From assembly GCF_030250645.1 (NCBI RefSeq), contig NZ_JASSVS010000015.1, forward strand, positions 1 through 64,000: DNA of 64,000 nt, read 5' to 3'. The notes under the pieces are model-generated. The model saw only the letters and a program-made list of their open reading frames with translations, did no database searches and was not told the DNA's origin. Of this stretch, positions 53,096 to 60,700 are shown in pieces. Each line of letters opens with the position of its first letter. Position 1 is the stretch's first letter. Source of the DNA: Marinobacter azerbaijanicus. Its GTDB lineage: Bacteria > Pseudomonadota > Gammaproteobacteria > Pseudomonadales > Oleiphilaceae. The position numbers and the translations under genes were made by a program.

Positions 53096-53530
53096 CTATA
53101 GTCGCTCAACAGCCTTGAGCAGGGAACTGAAAGCCCTGGAAAAACTACGCTCAGCGAGCCGGTCCATCACCGGGCCGAGCAATGGAACCTGTACACGGCC
53201 TTCGGAAATCCAGGTCACTCTGGTTTGCCCACCCTCGGCCCGCAAAACAATCTCGCCCCGGGTATGCTGAACGGAGAAAGGCTTCGATTTTTCAATGCGA
53301 TAGTGCATTCTGTCTGGTCTATCAAACTGTGTAATGCGCTCGGTCAGCTCCAGCCGCCCCGCTCCTATAACCCTCAGGGCGCCTGTGCCGCTCTTCTCAT
53401 CCTTGCCTTTCTCAATGAGCAGGGACTTGTCGACCCCCGGAAAGCGGTCGTAGCGAGCATGATCGGAAATAGCCTCAAAGACAGTGTCGATGTCCTTTGC
53501 GAGGAGCCGCTCAACGTGAATACGAAACAT
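53096..53530 (-). CDS. SRPBCC-family protein (polyketide cyclase/START-like)
   Basis: 144 residues from ATG 53530 (GAGGA upstream). Fold markers: IHVERLLAKDIDTVFEAISDHARYDRFPG at the start, central strands with ITQFDRPDRMHYRIE, WISEGRVQVPLLGPVMD and a long C-terminal helix. These proteins form a deep hydrophobic pocket for small ligands. Ligand unknown. Confidence 0.82.
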   Translation of the reverse strand: MFRIHVERLLAKDIDTVFEAISDHARYDRFPGVDKSLLIEKGKDEKSGTGALRVIGAGRLELTERITQFDRPDRMHYRIEKSKPFSVQHTRGEIVLRAEGGQTRVTWISEGRVQVPLLGPVMDRLAERSFSRAFSSLLKAVERL

Positions 53531-53612
53531 AGTCAATCCTCAATCACACTCGGGACGTAGTACTCTAGACTGGATCCGACATTTCACCAAAACAATCACC
53601 TATGCCCCATCC

Positions 53613-54605
53613 ATGACCATCGACCGTGAACGCCTGGCCGCCCTTGCCGCAGAACCCCATTTTCACCGGGGCAGGTTTCGTAACCTGGAGCGCATACCCC
53701 ACCATGGCCTGGGGGATTTCCTGCGCTGGCAGTTGGCCCCCGGCCGCCGCTTCCCACAGGGTAAACGCTACACGCTGCTGCGCCCTGATGGCCACGTGCT
53801 GATGAATCCGCCAGCAGAGCCACAACTCGTCTGGCTGGGGCATGCGTCGTTCCTGTTCCAGTATCGGGGCCTGAACGTGCTTACCGACCCGGTGTTGTCG
53901 GACCGTGCCAGCCCCTTCCGGTTGATCGGGCCCAAGCGGTTCACCCCGCCAGCCCTGACGGTAGCAGAAATGCCGCCGATCCACCTGGTACTGATTTCCC
54001 ACAATCACTACGACCATCTCGACGAGGCAACAGTGCGCCAGTTGCACCGACGTTTTGGCGCTGATCTGTGCTTCTGTATTCCCATGGAGTTAAGACCCTG
54101 GTTCGAAAAGCGCGGCATCCACAATCTGGTGGAACTGGACTGGTGGCAATCGATGCCCCTGGCTGCAGGAAACGAAGTATTCTGCCTGCCGGCCCAGCAC
54201 TTCAGCGGACGAACCGCCACAGACACCAATACCTCGCTGTGGTGTAGCTGGCTCCTGGAGGTGGACGGCTTTCGGTTCTATTTCGGCGGTGATACCGGTT
54301 ATGGCAAGGTGTTTCGCGACATTGGCGAGCTGTTTGCACCCATTGATCTGGCGCTGCTCCCCATCGGCGCCTACGACCCGCGCTGGTTCATGGCCCCGGT
54401 GCACGTAGCGCCGGAAGAGGCAGTCAGGATCCACCGGGATATTGGCGCCCGCCAGTCGGTAGCCATGCACTGGGGCACATTCGTGCTAACGGATGAACCC
54501 ATGGACGAACCACCCCGGCGCCTGCGGCTGGCATTGGAGAGACAAAACATGAGTGAAGCGGAATTCAGGATCATGCAACATGGAGAGGTGTGGTCGCCGC
54601 AGTGA
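53613..54605 (+). CDS. Metallo-beta-lactamase-fold hydrolase (NAPE-PLD / UlaG-like)
   Basis: 330 residues. The metal motif is SHNHYDHLD; upstream is WLGHASFLFQYRGLNVLTDPVL and downstream YFGGDTGYGKVF and AMHWGTFVLTDEP, all as in bacterial NAPE-hydrolysing phospholipase D relatives. Likely a phosphodiesterase or lactonase on a lipid-like substrate. There is no clear ribosome binding site before the ATG. Confidence 0.85.
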   Translation: MTIDRERLAALAAEPHFHRGRFRNLERIPHHGLGDFLRWQLAPGRRFPQGKRYTLLRPDGHVLMNPPAEPQLVWLGHASFLFQYRGLNVLTDPVLSDRASPFRLIGPKRFTPPALTVAEMPPIHLVLISHNHYDHLDEATVRQLHRRFGADLCFCIPMELRPWFEKRGIHNLVELDWWQSMPLAAGNEVFCLPAQHFSGRTATDTNTSLWCSWLLEVDGFRFYFGGDTGYGKVFRDIGELFAPIDLALLPIGAYDPRWFMAPVHVAPEEAVRIHRDIGARQSVAMHWGTFVLTDEPMDEPPRRLRLALERQNMSEAEFRIMQHGEVWSPQ

Positions 54606-54611
54606 CACTTT

Positions 54612-54959
54612 TTACTCTTCCATCTCCAGAATCCACTTCACGAGCTTTTCAGCCTCTCCCTGGCTGACGTCCATGCGAACCCCCATGTCCGGCATTTCTG
54701 CCTTGCCCCAATGCCCCTCTCCGCCAGTCAACACAACCTGGACCAGCCGATCAGATTCGTCCATTGAGTACCTCTGCGCAATACTCCGGAAAGATGGGGC
54801 TATCGCCATGGCTTCGCTTTCTTTAATGGCATGGCAAGCCGTGCACTTCTTTTCTTCAGCCAGCTGCATACTGGTCATGCCATGGGAGTCGGCAAATGCT
54901 GATCCAATTCCCGGGCAGAGAACGCCTACCAGCATGGCGGGTAACATTTTAGACTTCAT
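54612..54959 (-). CDS. Periplasmic c-type cytochrome (monohaem)
   Basis: 115 residues. A signal peptide (about 1-24) is followed by one haem-binding CTACH motif (39-43) and a likely Met ligand in EMPDMGVRM, as in cytochrome c551/c552. It probably shuttles electrons in the periplasm. AGAGGG precedes the ATG. It converges with the MBL-fold gene, six bases apart. Confidence 0.88.
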   Translation of the reverse strand: MKSKMLPAMLVGVLCPGIGSAFADSHGMTSMQLAEEKKCTACHAIKESEAMAIAPSFRSIAQRYSMDESDRLVQVVLTGGEGHWGKAEMPDMGVRMDVSQGEAEKLVKWILEMEE

Positions 54960-55114
54960 AGCAATCCCTCTCTGGTCACCCTGATTGATTCAGGCGAGAT
55001 GAATGCGACCGGTTTTGGAAGATTCCGACACCTCAATCTGAAACTTAGACCAGGATGGCCAACCACACAAAGTGCCCGGATAAAATAATCCTGCCCGGAT
55101 TTCCTTCTGATCCC

Positions 55115-55594
55115 TCAATGATGACCGCCCGGCCCATGGGCGTGGCCGTGCGATAACTCTTCCGGATCGGCGGCGCGCACGTCGATAATTTCGATATCGA
55201 AGGTCAGGGTTCTACCGGCCATCGGATGGTTGGTGTCGACATCGGCAAACTTGTGGCCCACCTTGGCGACAACCACATGGCGCGGGCCCTGCTCGGTCTG
55301 CACCTGGGCAATCATGCCCGGCTTCCAGCGCTTGGCACCCATCAAGTGCTTGATCGGCACGCGCTGGATGGCGTCGGCCTTGCGCGGGCCGTAGGCTTTA
55401 TCCGGAGCGACGGTGACGCTGAACGTATCGCCCGCATCCTGACCTTCCAGAGCCTCTTCCAGGCCCTTGATAATACCGCCGTGACCATGCAGGTAAGCGT
55501 TTGGCTCGCCGCCATGGGAGTCTTCAACAATGTTGCCTTGTTCATCACGGACGCTGTAGTGAAACAGGACCACCTGGTTTTTTTCGATTGGCAT
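55115..55594 (-). CDS. FKBP-type peptidyl-prolyl isomerase, SlyD-like
   Basis: 159 residues: FKBP part (VLFHYSVRDEQGNIVEDS, YLHGHGGIIKGLEEALEG, APDKAYGPRK) with the inserted flap (about 70-125) that gives SlyD-type proteins chaperone activity, and a short His-rich tail (HGHAHGPGGHH) that could bind nickel or other metals. Cytosolic. Catalyses proline isomerisation and holds unfolded chains. Confidence 0.9.
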   Translation of the reverse strand: MPIEKNQVVLFHYSVRDEQGNIVEDSHGGEPNAYLHGHGGIIKGLEEALEGQDAGDTFSVTVAPDKAYGPRKADAIQRVPIKHLMGAKRWKPGMIAQVQTEQGPRHVVVAKVGHKFADVDTNHPMAGRTLTFDIEIIDVRAADPEELSHGHAHGPGGHH

Positions 55595-55723
55595 AGGGTT
55601 CTCTGCAATGGTTAAAAGTACGACATTGTAAACAGCTGCGGCGTTGAATGCAGGTGAAGAGAAGCAGACGGGTTGAATGGATTGGAATCCGCCTCGCCGG
55701 CAGCCAGTGGCGGCACCGCGAGT

Positions 55724-56209
55724 TCAGAAGTAACCCAACAGCCTGCCAATGACCAGCACACTGATCCAGACTGCCAGGGACAGAAAAGCCCCAGCCCTCA
55801 TGGCTACAGGCATGGGAGCCTCCATTGGGAGGCTCCGTATATCCCCTTGCTTAAACACCCGCCCCAGAATTAACGCGTTCAAGATACCGAAGAGGACGAG
55901 CACAATCTTCGCCTGGAACAACGGCGATGCAGCGTAATCCACGGCCGCTGTGGCGAATAACAGTGCACCGCAGAAAACCGCAAGCCCCAAACCAATCGCC
56001 GATGTAATTCGAAGCACATCGACAAACACCATCACCGGGTAGTTGCGCCAGAACCCCAGCAAACGCAAATCCAGTGGCACAATGCCGCCGACCAGCATCG
56101 AAACCCCGAGAATATGCCCGGCGTTTACCAGCGGGTACATGAATGTGGAATTGCGCAGGGCCGAGACAAAAGCCAGATTCTCGACGGAGACCAGCGCTTG
56201 CTCAATCAT
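55724..56209 (-). CDS. Integral membrane protein (DUF6644/DUF2214-like)
   Basis: 161 residues with four membrane helices; LVNAGHILGVSMLVGGIVPLDLRLLGF carries a conserved His and Asp. The family label is tentative. The start (GGAG abuts ATG) is not ideal. It begins nine bases after the DUF6152 gene and is the third gene of a putative TetR-controlled operon. Confidence 0.65.
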   Translation of the reverse strand: MIEQALVSVENLAFVSALRNSTFMYPLVNAGHILGVSMLVGGIVPLDLRLLGFWRNYPVMVFVDVLRITSAIGLGLAVFCGALLFATAAVDYAASPLFQAKIVLVLFGILNALILGRVFKQGDIRSLPMEAPMPVAMRAGAFLSLAVWISVLVIGRLLGYF

Positions 56210-56217
56210 CTCCGGGA

Positions 56218-56598
56218 TCAGGACTCACGGTCGGGATACAGATCGTAATCCTTCCCGTCGATCACAACCCGCTCAGCCTTGACCAGCCGTTCACCTTCTT
56301 TCGCGGAGCGATGACCATGCACAGTAATCTCCCGATCCTGGCTCAACATCTCTCTGGTAAGCCCAACTCGGTCGTTACGCCAGGGCTGCCCAACCTCCAC
56401 AACCCAATCCTCGCCATCCACGCTTATGGTGACCTCGCCATGGGGATTACCAAGGCGCACAGACTGGATAACACCGGTAATTTCAAATTCCTCGTCGGTT
56501 GCCCAGGCCCAACCGTGATGAGCCTGCGCGGTGGAGGCCGCGAAAAAAGCAGCAAGAACAGCAAAACAGAGCAGATGGAAAAAACGAACGTGAGGCAT
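56218..56598 (-). CDS. DUF6152-family exported protein
   Basis: ATG 56598 with GAGGA upstream gives 126 residues; the longer frame is rejected. A signal peptide ends at STAQA-HHGW. The mature part EFEITGVIQSVRLGNPHGEVTI, VEVGQPWRNDRVGL and GHRSAKEG matches DUF6152, a small periplasmic beta-barrel/OB-like family found with redox genes. Second gene of the operon beginning at 57177. Confidence 0.78.
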   Translation of the reverse strand: MPHVRFFHLLCFAVLAAFFAASTAQAHHGWAWATDEEFEITGVIQSVRLGNPHGEVTISVDGEDWVVEVGQPWRNDRVGLTREMLSQDREITVHGHRSAKEGERLVKAERVVIDGKDYDLYPDRES

Positions 56599-56718
56599 AT
56601 CCAATCCTCTTGTGGCGGGTTTGTCAGGATACTCGAACCACGGATTCCGTAGCTCAGTATATTCGACAGTCGGAATGTGGCCGAATTCCCGGGACAAACT
56701 ACCTGAAGGCCATATCAT

Positions 56719-57177
56719 TTATCCAAACTGATTTCCCTTATTCCAGACTCCCCACAGCACCATTACGGCAACCACTACCATCGCCACCGAGAGCGATGTC
56801 AGGGCTATGGCAATGAGGCCTTCCTGTAGCGCCGAGCCCTCGAAGCCTGCAGCGGCTATCGGCATCATGGATGCCCCTGCACCGATAAAGCCGGCAGCCA
56901 GCGTAGCCAGCCAGTTGGTGTAGGTACCGAATACGGCAAGACCAAATGCAATTCTTTCGGCCGTGCGGCCCAGCCGAAGCTTGGGCCAGATCACACCCAG
57001 CACAATCAGTACCAGTCCATTCATGATGCCCTCAAGGTGGCTCGAAAGCCCCATTCTGGCATTCTCCATTAACGGCAGCAGAAACCCAGTCAACAGACCC
57101 ATGAGAAACAGGATGATGCCAAGTTGGTAAAGTCGGCGTTCCCTGTTGATGACAGTCGGCAGAGATGCGTTATTCAT
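56719..57177 (-). CDS. Four-helix membrane protein, hydroxylaminobenzene mutase-like
   Basis: 152 residues, four membrane helices. GLSSHLEGIMNGLVLIVLG, TYTNWLATLAAGFIGAG, MMPIAAAGFEG and a C-terminal VMVLWGV recall the HabA/HabB hydroxylaminobenzene mutase family. The enzymatic label is family-based and may not hold here. AGGGGG precedes the ATG. First gene of an operon divergent from a TetR regulator, with a palindrome at 57240-57258 in its promoter. Confidence 0.6.
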   Translation of the reverse strand: MNNASLPTVINRERRLYQLGIILFLMGLLTGFLLPLMENARMGLSSHLEGIMNGLVLIVLGVIWPKLRLGRTAERIAFGLAVFGTYTNWLATLAAGFIGAGASMMPIAAAGFEGSALQEGLIAIALTSLSVAMVVVAVMVLWGVWNKGNQFG

Positions 57178-57239
57178 GAGTTATCCCCCTGGTTGTAGTC
57201 AGGGAGACCTGCCCCCGACTCGCGTTCCACTCAATTTAA

Positions 57240-57258
57240 GAATACACTATGTATATTC
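57240..57258. promoter_or_regulatory. Candidate TetR operator, distal copy
   Basis: GAATACACTATGTATATTC is a nearly perfect 19-bp palindrome with core ATACA-N3-TGTAT (57242-57254). It lies 62 bases before the divergent membrane-protein gene start. The same core recurs at 57305. Confidence 0.7.
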
Positions 57259-57304
57259 AATACGAGAGATTATCCCTCGTTCATGCGCCTGTCAATAATT
57301 GGGT

Positions 57305-57317
57305 ATACAGCCTGTAT
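57305..57317. promoter_or_regulatory. Candidate TetR operator, proximal copy over the regulator's start
   Basis: ATACAGCCTGTAT repeats the ATACA-N3-TGTAT core of the upstream site, 63 bases centre to centre (about six helical turns). It overlaps the proposed regulator start codon, which suits autorepression. Confidence 0.7.
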
Positions 57318-57918
57318 GTCGATTAACTCCCAAAAACGTAGCTACCGTAAAACCACCCGGGCAAAACAGGAAGAACAGACCCGGCGACGGATTACCGAAG
57401 CGGTCGTTGAGTTACACCGAACGGTCGGGCCAGCGCAGACGACCATTAGTGACATTGCAAGCCTGGCGGGTGTCGGCCGCGTAACGGTGTACAAACACTT
57501 CCCTGATGACTCCGCGATGTTCCGTGCCTGTAGTGATCACTGGATTGCCGATAACCCACCGCCAGATTTTGCGCAGGCACTCGCAGAACCGGATGAAATA
57601 AAGCAAGCCGCCGGCGTACTCCGACTGCTTTACGACTACTACCGCCGCACCTACGACATGATGGGAAAAGTGATGCGGGACGCGAAGACAATGCCCGCCC
57701 TGGCAGATGTGGTTGAAAACGGATGGATGCAGCTGCTGCGAAGCCTTGAGGACACTCTGGTGCCAGCGGGGAAGCAAGGCGACAGCGCGAAACGTTATCG
57801 CGCAACGCTTCGGGTCGCTATGGATATCGATACCTGGAGTACAATCTCCGAAATGGGTATCGATGACCAATCGGCAGCAGAGCTGGCGTGCCAGTGGTTG
57901 AGGGAGGCTAAAACCTGA
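57316..57918 (+). CDS. TetR/AcrR-family transcriptional regulator
   Basis: Start set at ATG 57316 (200 residues); an ATG at 57283 is possible, and neither has a strong ribosome binding site. The DNA-binding domain is RRRITEAVVELHRT, then TTISDIASLAGVGRVTVYKHFPDDSAMFRACSDHW. The C-terminal ligand domain is not assigned to a subfamily. Two palindromes in the divergent promoter are its likely operators, so it probably controls itself and the three membrane/periplasmic genes to its left. Confidence 0.85.
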   Translation: MSINSQKRSYRKTTRAKQEEQTRRRITEAVVELHRTVGPAQTTISDIASLAGVGRVTVYKHFPDDSAMFRACSDHWIADNPPPDFAQALAEPDEIKQAAGVLRLLYDYYRRTYDMMGKVMRDAKTMPALADVVENGWMQLLRSLEDTLVPAGKQGDSAKRYRATLRVAMDIDTWSTISEMGIDDQSAAELACQWLREAKT

Positions 57919-57950
57919 TGCCCCCTTTACCCTGTTCGTGCGACCAACTT

Positions 57951-58619
57951 TCAGTGCAGTGACATCAGTCCGTCGGCAACCTCAACAAGACTGTCACCCA
58001 TGACGTCGGCGGGCAGGAAGACATCGCCAGGCTTATATTCAAGACGCGAACACCAGCCCGCAAGTGCACCGGCCCGCTTCGCTCCATGGCAATCCCAGGC
58101 ATGCACGGCTACCAGAGCCAGGCGCTCAATCGGCGTATCCAGATGTTTTGCAGCAAAACGATAGATATCCGGATGAGGCTTCCAGACACCTGCCTCATGC
58201 GCGGTGACAACATGGTCAACAAATCTGGAAAGCCCTGCGCCTTCGAGGAAACGGCGCGTTCTTTCAGGACTGTTGACGGTGAGGCATCCAACGGACACGC
58301 CCGCCTCAGAGATTTTCTTCAGCGCGGGGGCGGCATCGTCGAAGGTGGGTAGCGTGGAGAACCCGTCGACCACGTACCCAATATCACGTTCATTGAGCGT
58401 GTGTTTCGTTTCCGTGCGGAGTGATTCCCGGGCAACAGCTTCGAAAGGTGCCGCGTCGCCGGCAAGGGTCAGTGCCATGGCATCGCGCTGAAAGCGCAGG
58501 AACCAGGGCTGCAGAGTGGTCGCTGGCTGGCCAACCTCTTCCAGGCGGGCGGCCAGCGGATCCAGATCAATCAACGTCTCTAGGACATCAAATAAAACTA
58601 CGTTCGGTCGGACAGCCAT
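57951..58619 (-). CDS. Haloacid dehalogenase, type II-like (HAD superfamily)
   Basis: 222 residues. Motif I is LFDVLETLIDLDPL, with the nucleophile Asp, motif II VGCLTVNSPERT, and the later VAVHAWDCHGAKRAG and C-terminal region are those of L-2-haloacid dehalogenase relatives. Whether it dehalogenates or is a phosphatase cannot be told. GGGAGG precedes the ATG. Confidence 0.82.
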   Translation of the reverse strand: MAVRPNVVLFDVLETLIDLDPLAARLEEVGQPATTLQPWFLRFQRDAMALTLAGDAAPFEAVARESLRTETKHTLNERDIGYVVDGFSTLPTFDDAAPALKKISEAGVSVGCLTVNSPERTRRFLEGAGLSRFVDHVVTAHEAGVWKPHPDIYRFAAKHLDTPIERLALVAVHAWDCHGAKRAGALAGWCSRLEYKPGDVFLPADVMGDSLVEVADGLMSLH

Positions 58620-58675
58620 ATCGAGAGCCTCCCTATACCGGTGCAGGTTTACGGGAAGTGTAGCTCAGGCAGCCG

Positions 58676-58891
58676 CTATGTCATGGTCCGATACTGCAAT
58701 ACGAGACCGATGATCTCGTGATCACTGGTCGCTAGTGCCAGCGAGGCATTCAGTGATGATCTTTGTGGCAAACGGATGTTGAACCTGGACCGCAAAACAT
58801 CCGCTACCTGTTGATCCTCAGCGGGATCGAATTCTTTTCCTGCGTACACACGAATGCGCTGAAGAATGAAATCCTTATTTGACATAGACAT
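58676..58891 (-). CDS. Small protein of unknown function
   Basis: 71 residues from ATG 58891 (AAGAAG upstream; ATG 58885 is an alternative). Soluble; begins MSMSNKDFILQRIRVYAGK, then FDPAEDQQVADVLRSRFNIRLPQR and LNASLALATSDHEIIGLVLQYR. The codon pattern and clear helix/strand periodicity suggest a real gene. No family known to me. Confidence 0.6.
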   Translation of the reverse strand: MSMSNKDFILQRIRVYAGKEFDPAEDQQVADVLRSRFNIRLPQRSSLNASLALATSDHEIIGLVLQYRTMT

Positions 58892-58972
58892 CAATCTTCT
58901 TGATTGACACTCAGTGTTTGCTCCAACAATGAATACAGTCAGTAAAACGAGCGGAAAGAATCCGTTGCGATT

Positions 58973-59134
58973 CTAGCGGGCCTGGAGCTTAACATGCTTG
59001 GGGCCTGACGAGGCGACTTGCCCCCTGTTACCCTTGCCGACATACTCAACAGCCCCGCCGGACTTCAAAAAGGCAGCGGTCTGCTCGGCAATGGCGGCCG
59101 ACGTTAATGAAGCTTTTGCGGTTTTGTTGCTCAT
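58973..59134 (-). CDS. Small protein with an AEQTAAFLKSGG motif
   Basis: ATG 59134 follows CTGGAG and gives 53 residues. The segment AAIAEQTAAFLKSGGAVEYVGKG followed by a basic tail (GPKHVKLQAR) looks like a short nucleic-acid or RNA-polymerase-associated peptide. It faintly recalls the FLSRGGKV segment of the pseudomonad regulator SutA; I place little weight on that. Confidence 0.6.
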   Translation of the reverse strand: MSNKTAKASLTSAAIAEQTAAFLKSGGAVEYVGKGNRGQVASSGPKHVKLQAR

Positions 59135-59256
59135 GGTGTTCTCCAGGTCGATGGTTGGTTTATTCACCAACTTCAGACCCTCATCATATCCCAAACAGGA
59201 AATAATTGTTCGGTTCAAGAAAGGGGCGTTAAGGCCGGACCGCCTGTCGGAACAGT

Positions 59257-60039
59257 TCAACCTTGCCAATAAGCCTTACTCTCCTCATCCATCGGAAAGA
59301 AATGCTCAATCCGCAAATTCTGAGCAGTCACATCCAGCGGCGTGCCGATAGTTGCAATGGTGGAAAAGATTCTGAGCTGTTGATGCCCCAGATTCAGTGT
59401 GAAAGGAATCGCCGGGTAGTCCAGGTGTTCCACCACGTGGCTTTTCCAGTTCTGAGGCACGCCGGGTACAGTCAGGGCGTGCTCCAGCAATCGGTTGGGC
59501 TGATCCCGAAAGGGGCCGGCAAGATGCTCATGGTAGACGCGTTGCAGCATGTGGCAGGCGATATTATCCCAATCGCCAACGAAGGGCTTCATGCCGTGCT
59601 CATCCAGCAGGGACAGCAAAAAGTTGGGCCGGGCCGGAAACTGAGCACCCAGCTCGATCATCCTCGCCATCATCGCCTGCATGGCCTGGTTAGCCATCAC
59701 CAGATAATACTCGTGGTCGAACACCACCGCCGGGTACGGCAAGTGTCCCTGCAACAGGTGCCCAAGCGCCTCCCTGATCATGGCCATGCCAGGCGCGTTC
59801 AGATCCTGGTCGGAGTAGACCTGGCCGTATCCCGCCGCTGATAAGAGCCGATTGGTACCGGCCAGATCCGCCTGCAGCATCTGCGCTAAATGCAGAACCA
59901 TGCCTTTGCTGGGCTTGCTGCGGCCGGTTTCCAGAAAGCTGATGTGTTTTGGCGACACCTCACACGCCAAGGCGAAATCCATCTGGCTCAGGCGCTTGCC
60001 CTGCCGCATTTCTCTGAACAGCGTACCGAAGGCGCTCAT
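59257..60039 (-). CDS. XRE-family regulator with MmyB-like ligand-binding domain
   Basis: ATG 60039 with GGGA upstream gives 260 residues. The N-terminal helix-turn-helix is LSQMDFALACEVSPKHISFLETGRSKPS. The rest (about 85-260) is the MmyB-like ligand pocket (YPAVVFDHEYYLVMANQAM, PRPNFLLSLLDEHGM, then HVVEHLDYPAIPFTLNLGHQQLRIFSTIATIGTPLD). It is divergent from a small membrane-protein gene, with a palindrome between, so it probably regulates both. Confidence 0.87.
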   Translation of the reverse strand: MSAFGTLFREMRQGKRLSQMDFALACEVSPKHISFLETGRSKPSKGMVLHLAQMLQADLAGTNRLLSAAGYGQVYSDQDLNAPGMAMIREALGHLLQGHLPYPAVVFDHEYYLVMANQAMQAMMARMIELGAQFPARPNFLLSLLDEHGMKPFVGDWDNIACHMLQRVYHEHLAGPFRDQPNRLLEHALTVPGVPQNWKSHVVEHLDYPAIPFTLNLGHQQLRIFSTIATIGTPLDVTAQNLRIEHFFPMDEESKAYWQG

Positions 60040-60098
60040 TGGGTTTCCCGTCAATTCCGAGTGTTCAACCATTATCGTAGCCGAGGGTAGGCGGAACC

Positions 60099-60115
60099 AT
60101 TACCTCACAGGTAAT
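60099..60115. promoter_or_regulatory. Candidate operator of the XRE/MmyB regulator
   Basis: ATTACCTCACAGGTAAT is a perfect 7-3-7 palindrome in the 150-base divergent promoter, 60 bases before the regulator and 75 before the membrane-protein gene. It is the only clear palindrome there. Confidence 0.7.
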
Positions 60116-60189
60116 TGAGACTATCACCGCCCGGGTAGAAGCTTTGAAGTGTAGTCCAACACATTGCGAAACCCGATTGAGGTGATCCT

Positions 60190-60597
60190 ATGAAAAACCT
60201 AGTCCGTCGATTCAGTGTTAAGCAAATCATCCTCAGCGATGTATTGCTCTCCGCGCCATTCGCGTTGGCTCTGATCCTGGCCGCTGAGCCCATTGCCCAG
60301 TGGGCGGGCGGCCCCGGCGCAACCTTTTACCTGGTGGTTGGCATCGTGATGCTGCTGTGGTGCGTGGATATGGCCGCCGTGGCCGTTAACGAACGGTGGC
60401 AGGAGAAGTACCTGAACGTGATGATTGCTGCCGATGTTACCTGGAGCCTGGCGTCCCTTGCCCTGATGGTCTGGTTTGCGGCAAGCCTGCAGCCCCTTGG
60501 CTGGGTGCTGTTCGCCTTGAACGTGCTGGTTCCGCTGGATATGGCGTGGATGAAACGGGTTGCTGGCAGTAAGCCTCAGCAGCCTGCGTTCGGATGA
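60190..60597 (+). CDS. Four-helix membrane protein controlled by the XRE/MmyB regulator
   Basis: 135 residues with four hydrophobic helices and a positively charged N-terminus (MKNLVRRFSVKQ). Start has TTGAGGTGATCCT before ATG. No family is recognised; possibly a DoxX-like or similar small membrane protein. Position opposite the regulator, with one shared palindrome and a strong terminator behind it, suggests a two-gene unit. Confidence 0.7.
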   Translation: MKNLVRRFSVKQIILSDVLLSAPFALALILAAEPIAQWAGGPGATFYLVVGIVMLLWCVDMAAVAVNERWQEKYLNVMIAADVTWSLASLALMVWFAASLQPLGWVLFALNVLVPLDMAWMKRVAGSKPQQPAFG

Positions 60598-60618
60598 TGG
60601 CTCATCACTCCGGACGCT

Positions 60619-60655
60619 ACCCATATTGGGTAACTTTTACCCAATATGGGTTTTC
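60619..60655 (+). terminator. Intrinsic terminator with a 15-bp perfect stem
   Basis: ACCCATATTGGGTAA and its exact reverse complement enclose a three-base loop, followed by TTTC. It ends the membrane-protein transcript. The long, AT-containing stem is unusual for a terminator and could also be read as a cruciform or operator-like element. Confidence 0.8.
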
Positions 60656-60700
60656 AAAACGCCTCAGGAGTTGTTGACCGTGCTCTTGAACGTCATACAC

